DNA from: Caecitellus pseudoparvulus
Taxonomy: Eukaryota; Bigyra: Bicosoecida
DNA: 64,000 bases
Direction: 5' to 3'
Assembly: GCA_965644315.1 (NCBI GenBank)
Contig: CBFFRQ010000013.1
Coordinates: forward strand, 744,001 to 808,000
How positions within the stretch are numbered: the stretch's first letter is position 1; every line of letters starts with the position of its first letter. Positions 59,781-64,000 of the stretch are shown here, piece after piece. A program made the translations under genes and the position numbers. Under the pieces are notes generated by a model. It made no database searches, was not told the DNA's origin, and saw nothing but the letters and a program-made list of their open reading frames with translations.

Positions 59781-62700
59781 ATGTCTTCAGCACGGGCTGG
59801 GGTGGCCCTGGCCACCACGCGGGCAGAGGCAGCGCGCTCGACAGCAAGCAGTGCTGTTGCACACTCCCATCAGCAACGGGAGTTGCGGGACAGAATGCTG
59901 AAGCGCGCAAGGCGCGCATCAGGTCTGCCTCCACACCGGAGCCTGCAGACCCCTACCGGGAAGTCCGATGCACCTCATGCCCCCCCTGTTCTAGAGCTTC
60001 CAGCTCTGCACGAGTCCAGCGAAGAAGGGTCGGGGGGTGCCCAAAATCCGCTGCCCTCGCCGAGCGGGCCCGATCTCGTGTCTGGGACTGCTGGTGACGG
60101 AGCAGGCGGACAGGGGGGTGCAGGTGGGTTCAGCTGCGGCAATAGGCTTCAGCCCCATTCACCGCAGCTGAAGATCCGCCGATGGGTTCGAGATAGGGTG
60201 GTGTCCCACCCAGCCTTCGACGCTCTCGTGCTCGTGTGCATCGTAGCCAACACGGTTACTCTGGCGGTGTCGAATCCTCTTGAAACAGACATGACACGGT
60301 TAGAAATCATCTCCGTGCTAGACACCGTGTTTACCGCTGTATTCGTCCTGGAAATGCTGCTGAAAATGACGGCACACGTGAGCGGAGTGTGCGGAACTCG
60401 CACAGCGACGTCAGCGCCACTTCCCTGAAACGCTCGCGCACGCAGGGCCTCTTTTGCCACTTTGACCCGGAGCCCGGCAAGTCCAAGCCATACTTCAAGT
60501 CAGGTTGGAATGTTCTGGACTTCATCATTGTGGTGGCGTCCATCGTAGACCTGACTCCTGGTGAGCGCGGCTGCTCCGAGCGCCAACTGTGCTCGCGTCA
60601 CTTTTGAGCCTGGCTGCGGCGTCCTCGCAGGTGGGAGCCAAAGCGCAGGGTCTGGGGCCTTTCGCGCCTTGCGAGTCCTGCGACCCTTACGAACCATTCG
60701 GCGGCTCAGAGGCTTGCGCATCATCGTCAACACGCTGCTGAAGTCCCTGCCAGACTTGCTCAACGTCATGGTGCTGCTGGCATTCCTGTTCACAGTCTTC
60801 TCCATTCTTGGGCTGCAGCTGTTCTACGGTGTACTCCGGAACACCTGTGTGCGCGACTCAGATGGGGCACTGCTCTCGAATGTGTCGGGGAGCACGACTG
60901 GCACGTACTGCTCGCCAGAGGCGCAGCCTCCACCGGGGGCCATCGCCTGCCCGGCAGGCTTCAGCTGTCTCCCTCAAGGAACCAACCCAGCTGCAGGGCT
61001 TTTTTCGTTCGACGATATTGGGCATGCGCTGCTCACTCAGTACCATGTCGTCGACACGACTGGCTGGAGCCCCACCATGTGGGCCGTCCAGGATGCGGCT
61101 GGCAGCGCTGCGTGGGTGTACTTCGTCGCCATTATCCTTGTCGTGTCCTTCTTTGCGATGAATCTGGTCCTTGCTGTAGTTGTAGCCGAGTTCGAATCAA
61201 CGTCCGATGATGCAGAAGCAGAAGAAATGGAGAGATTTGCGGAGGAGGAGATGCTGTATCAGCTGCAGCAAGCTGCACGAAGAGAGCGAAGCCGGAGGAG
61301 CGTTGCTGGGGGCTCATCTACGACACTTGACTTGGAGGCCCAAGTGCCTGTCGAAGCGAAGGCGGATGCGGGACCTGCCCCACTACCACCGCTCTCTCCT
61401 GTGTTGCAAGCTGGCCGCATGAGCCGCGCAGTGTCCATGCACATGCCGGAGGAGGAAGTAGATGCTGTACTGGCACTGCCACCAGTGAAGGAGAACCAGC
61501 GCCGTCGCAGTATTCTGGCGAAGCGCCGAATCTCATTGATGTTTCAGGCGGCCAACTCCAGCAAGAAGTCGCTGACGAAAGCGCTGGCTGACAGCAGCAG
61601 CGAAGAACCGGACGAGGGGCTGGAGCAGCCTGAGGCGCCTGCGGCACTGCCTGCAGGTGACGCAGCGGAGAGCAAAGATTCTGGGGGTGCTGCACCTCCC
61701 TCCCCCCCGCTTCGGGCCGCCATTTCGGCGGCATCGAAGCAGTTTGACTCTGCAGACCCACAGGCCGCTGTGACAGTGGCCCGGCTGGTCTTGAATGGCG
61801 TGGACTTGGAAGTGCACCGAGACTATGAGTGGTTGGAAGGCAAGCCTTGGTGGTTGCAGCGCGTGCACGCGGTCGTGACAAGTGTGCCCTTCTTCAGTGC
61901 AGTCGCAGGCTTGATCTTGGCGAACACCGTCATCCTAGCCATGGAGTACCACGGCATGAGCCCGACATACGCGGCGGTGTTGGAGGCGTTCAACAACACA
62001 TTCACAGCGCTGTTCACTGTGGAGCTCGTCCTGAAGGTGCTGGCACTCGGCCCCGCAGGGTATGTGAGGGACACCTTCAACGTCTTTGATGCCATCATCG
62101 TCATTATTTCCCTGGTGGAACTGGCTGTTGCATCCAGCGCTGGAAATGGCTTGAGTGCCTTTCGTGTCTTCCGCCTGCTCCGTATCGGGAGGCTGCTGAA
62201 GTTGCTGCGCTCTTTCAAAGGCCTGCGCCGCTTGCTGAACACGGTGCTGGAGAGCCTGGTGGACATTTTGTACATCTCCATCCTCATGTTCCTGTTCGTG
62301 CTGGTGTTCGCAGTGCTGGGCGTGCAGCTGTTCGCAGGCCAGTTCCACGCCCTCAACCCCCGACCAGAGTACACGTTTGAAACGTTTGGCTCTGCCTTTC
62401 TCGCGGTGTTCCAGCTGCTCACCACAGACAACTGGCATTCCATGCTGCGGGACTCAGTCCTCGCGACAGGCTCCGAGGCTGCTTCTGTGTACCTGGTGGT
62501 TGGGCATGCCATTGGCGCGTACATTGTTCTGTCACTCTTTGTGGCCATTCTGCTGCGCCGCTTTTCGTCTTTCGACGCAGATGAGCTGGATACCTCTGAG
62601 CTGGAGCACCTTGCCTTCGAGCGGCGGACTCAGGAAGCCAAAGCTGCGCTGGAGGCTGCCAAAGACGCACTGCCCGTTGTCCCGGAGCTGCAGCTGGACT

Positions 62701-64000
62701 CTGGGGAGCAACTTGTGGCGGACATGGTGCAGCAGTTGTCCAAGCTGCGGCAGCAACGTGAAGCCGAGAAGCAGCAACTGCGGGAGCAGCAAAGTGCTGA
62801 CTTGAGTGGGCGCATGGTTGGCACAGCCCTGGGCTGCCTCCCGCCCACCAACCCGGCCAGGCAGTGGTTGTTCGCAGTGGTGTCATCGGAGCCTTTTGAG
62901 TTGGGAGTCGTGTGTCTTATTCTTCTCTCCTGTGTGTTTCTAGCGCTGGACGACCCAACGGTGCCCCAGGCCTCCCTTCTGGGCCGCACGATTGCCATCA
63001 TGGACGTCGTCTTTGCCGTCGTCTTTGCCGTGGAATCCCTGCTAAAGATCATCGCCCACGGACTGTTCACGCCTGGGGGTGGCTACCTCCGCAATGGATG
63101 GAACCGACTGGACTTCGTTGTCGTGCTCTTTGGTCTCTTGTCTTTCGCTGCTCCTGGGCTCACCATCGTGCGAGCTTTGCGCGCGCTGCGCCCGCTTCGC
63201 GTTGCGGTGCGGTCGGAGTCCATTCGCGTTGTCGTGAACGCGCTACTTTACGCGATTCCCAACGTCGCCAACGTCTTTGCTCTGGCAGGCGTGTCGTGGC
63301 TCATCTTCGCAATCATGGCTGTGAACTTGGTCGGCGGGGCTCTCTTCCAATGCTCAGATCCCAGCGTCACAAGCGAAGCAGCATGCAACGGCATGTGGAA
63401 CAGCACGACAGGTGTGCAGCCGCGTGAATGGGAACGAGTCCCTGGGTCAGAGTACGCCAACTACGACAACGTGGGAATCAGTATGTTGACACTGTTCCGC
63501 ATCTCGACGTTTTCGGGCTGGGCTGGACTGATGAAGATGGCCATGGACACTGTTGGCCCCGGGCAAGCCCCACGCCCAGGTGCCAACCCCGGCATGGCCA
63601 TCTTCTTCTTGGCATTTGTCATTTGCTGTGCCTTTTTCGTGCTGAACCTGACAGTGGCAGTCGTCATTGACCAGTTCAACCAGCTGCGCTCTGTGCTGGA
63701 CGGGTCCGCGTTCATGACGCAGCGGCAACGCCAGTGGGTGAATGCCCAGCGACTAATTTCCTCTGTGGAACTGGTACCCAAGCCTCGACCCCCGTCGAAC
63801 TGCGTGCGTGCTGCGGCTTTCGCTGCTGTGTCTCACCCGGCTTTCGAGGCTTGCGTCATTGGCTGCATCCTGGCCAACACAGGCCTTCTCATGTGCGCAC
63901 ATTGGGGCCAGCCAGCGTGGCTGCCCGACTTCGTCCTCTGGGGCAATGTCTTTTTCGCCATTGTGTTTGCACTGGAGGCGGTGGCGAAGCTGCTTGGCTT
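59781..64000 (+). CDS. Four-domain voltage-gated cation channel (CaV/NaV superfamily), 3' end outside window
   Basis: Exons are 59781-60377, 60446-60560 and 60631 to beyond the window (introns 68 and 70 nt, GTGAGC donors). About 1360 residues are visible. After a disordered N-terminus, domain I begins near residue 135 (VSHPAFDALVLVCIVANTVTLA). Voltage-sensor S4 helices are plain: FRALRVLRPLRTIRRLRGLR (I), FRVFRLLRIGRLLKLLRSFK (II) and VRALRALRPLRVAVRSESIR (III). Domain IV starts at VSHPAFEACVIGCILANTGL. Pore segments read VVDTTGW (I), LTTDNWHSML (II) and RISTFSGWAGL (III). The residues aligning with the EEEE ring of calcium channels are Thr, Asp and Ser. The III-IV linker (QRQRQWVNAQRLI) resembles calcium-channel rather than sodium-channel linkers and lacks an IFM gate. 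It is likely plasma or ciliary membrane. Confidence 0.9.

Overview
The window is nuclear DNA of a GC-rich, gene-dense, ciliated eukaryotic microbe. The evidence is spliceosomal introns (mostly 60-190 nt, GT-AG, very often with a GTGCGT donor), a cytosolic ribosomal protein, a U5 snRNP subunit, an EB1 microtubule plus-end protein, a sperm-tail PG-rich/IQ axonemal-type protein and a nuclear tRNA-Trp. A BtaA-BtaB betaine-lipid synthase in the order reported for green algae would fit an alga, but no plastid gene is present, the ribulose-phosphate epimerase is of the cytosolic type, and a UNC-45-like protein is present. I therefore do not assign a lineage. I see no transposon, virus, CRISPR array or bacterial operon. 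I reconstructed 22 introns by combining splice signals with the expected protein alignment; all of these exon joins are inferences that RNA-seq could test.

Layout. 1-4.5 kb: two convergent paralogous cupin/JmjC-like genes that share a near-identical 367-bp inverted block. 5.1-19.9 kb: a run of plus-strand genes: a giant MABP-DENN protein, an LRR protein, EB1 (six exons) and ribosomal protein S18. 20.1-27.5 kb: minus-strand genes for ribulose-phosphate 3-epimerase (with a 5-nt microexon), betaine-lipid synthase BTA1, a histidine-phosphatase-family protein, and an acidic Ser-rich protein with a possible telomeric-type OB fold. 27.9-36.9 kb: a WH2-like actin-regulator candidate, a membrane acyltransferase, a glycosyltransferase-FkbM methyltransferase fusion, and a receptor-like membrane protein with a bacterial periplasmic-binding-type ectodomain. 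37.6-40.8 kb: a CDIN1-like nuclease, SNRNP40 and a small polytopic membrane protein. 40.8-49.1 kb: an STPGR/IQ-repeat coiled-coil protein and a large PP2C-like probable pseudophosphatase. 49.8-64 kb: a UNC-45-like myosin chaperone, tRNA-Trp(CCA), a large protein with an N-terminal membrane anchor, and the first three and a half domains of a four-domain voltage-gated cation channel cut by the window end.

The genes are mostly unrelated housekeeping and signalling genes, not an operon. Loose themes are lipids (BTA1, acyltransferase, glycosyl/methyltransferase, possible lipid-transfer protein) and cytoskeleton/cilium (EB1, WH2-like, UNC-45, STPGR/IQ, voltage-gated channel). Genes are packed tightly: convergent pairs are separated by 13, 17 and 19 bp, and one pair overlaps within coding sequence.

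The strongest unusual observations are the 5-nt microexon, the channel with non-canonical selectivity-filter residues, the periplasmic-binding-type receptor, the glycosyltransferase-FkbM fusion, the inactivated PP2C domain and the local gene conversion between the cupin paralogues.
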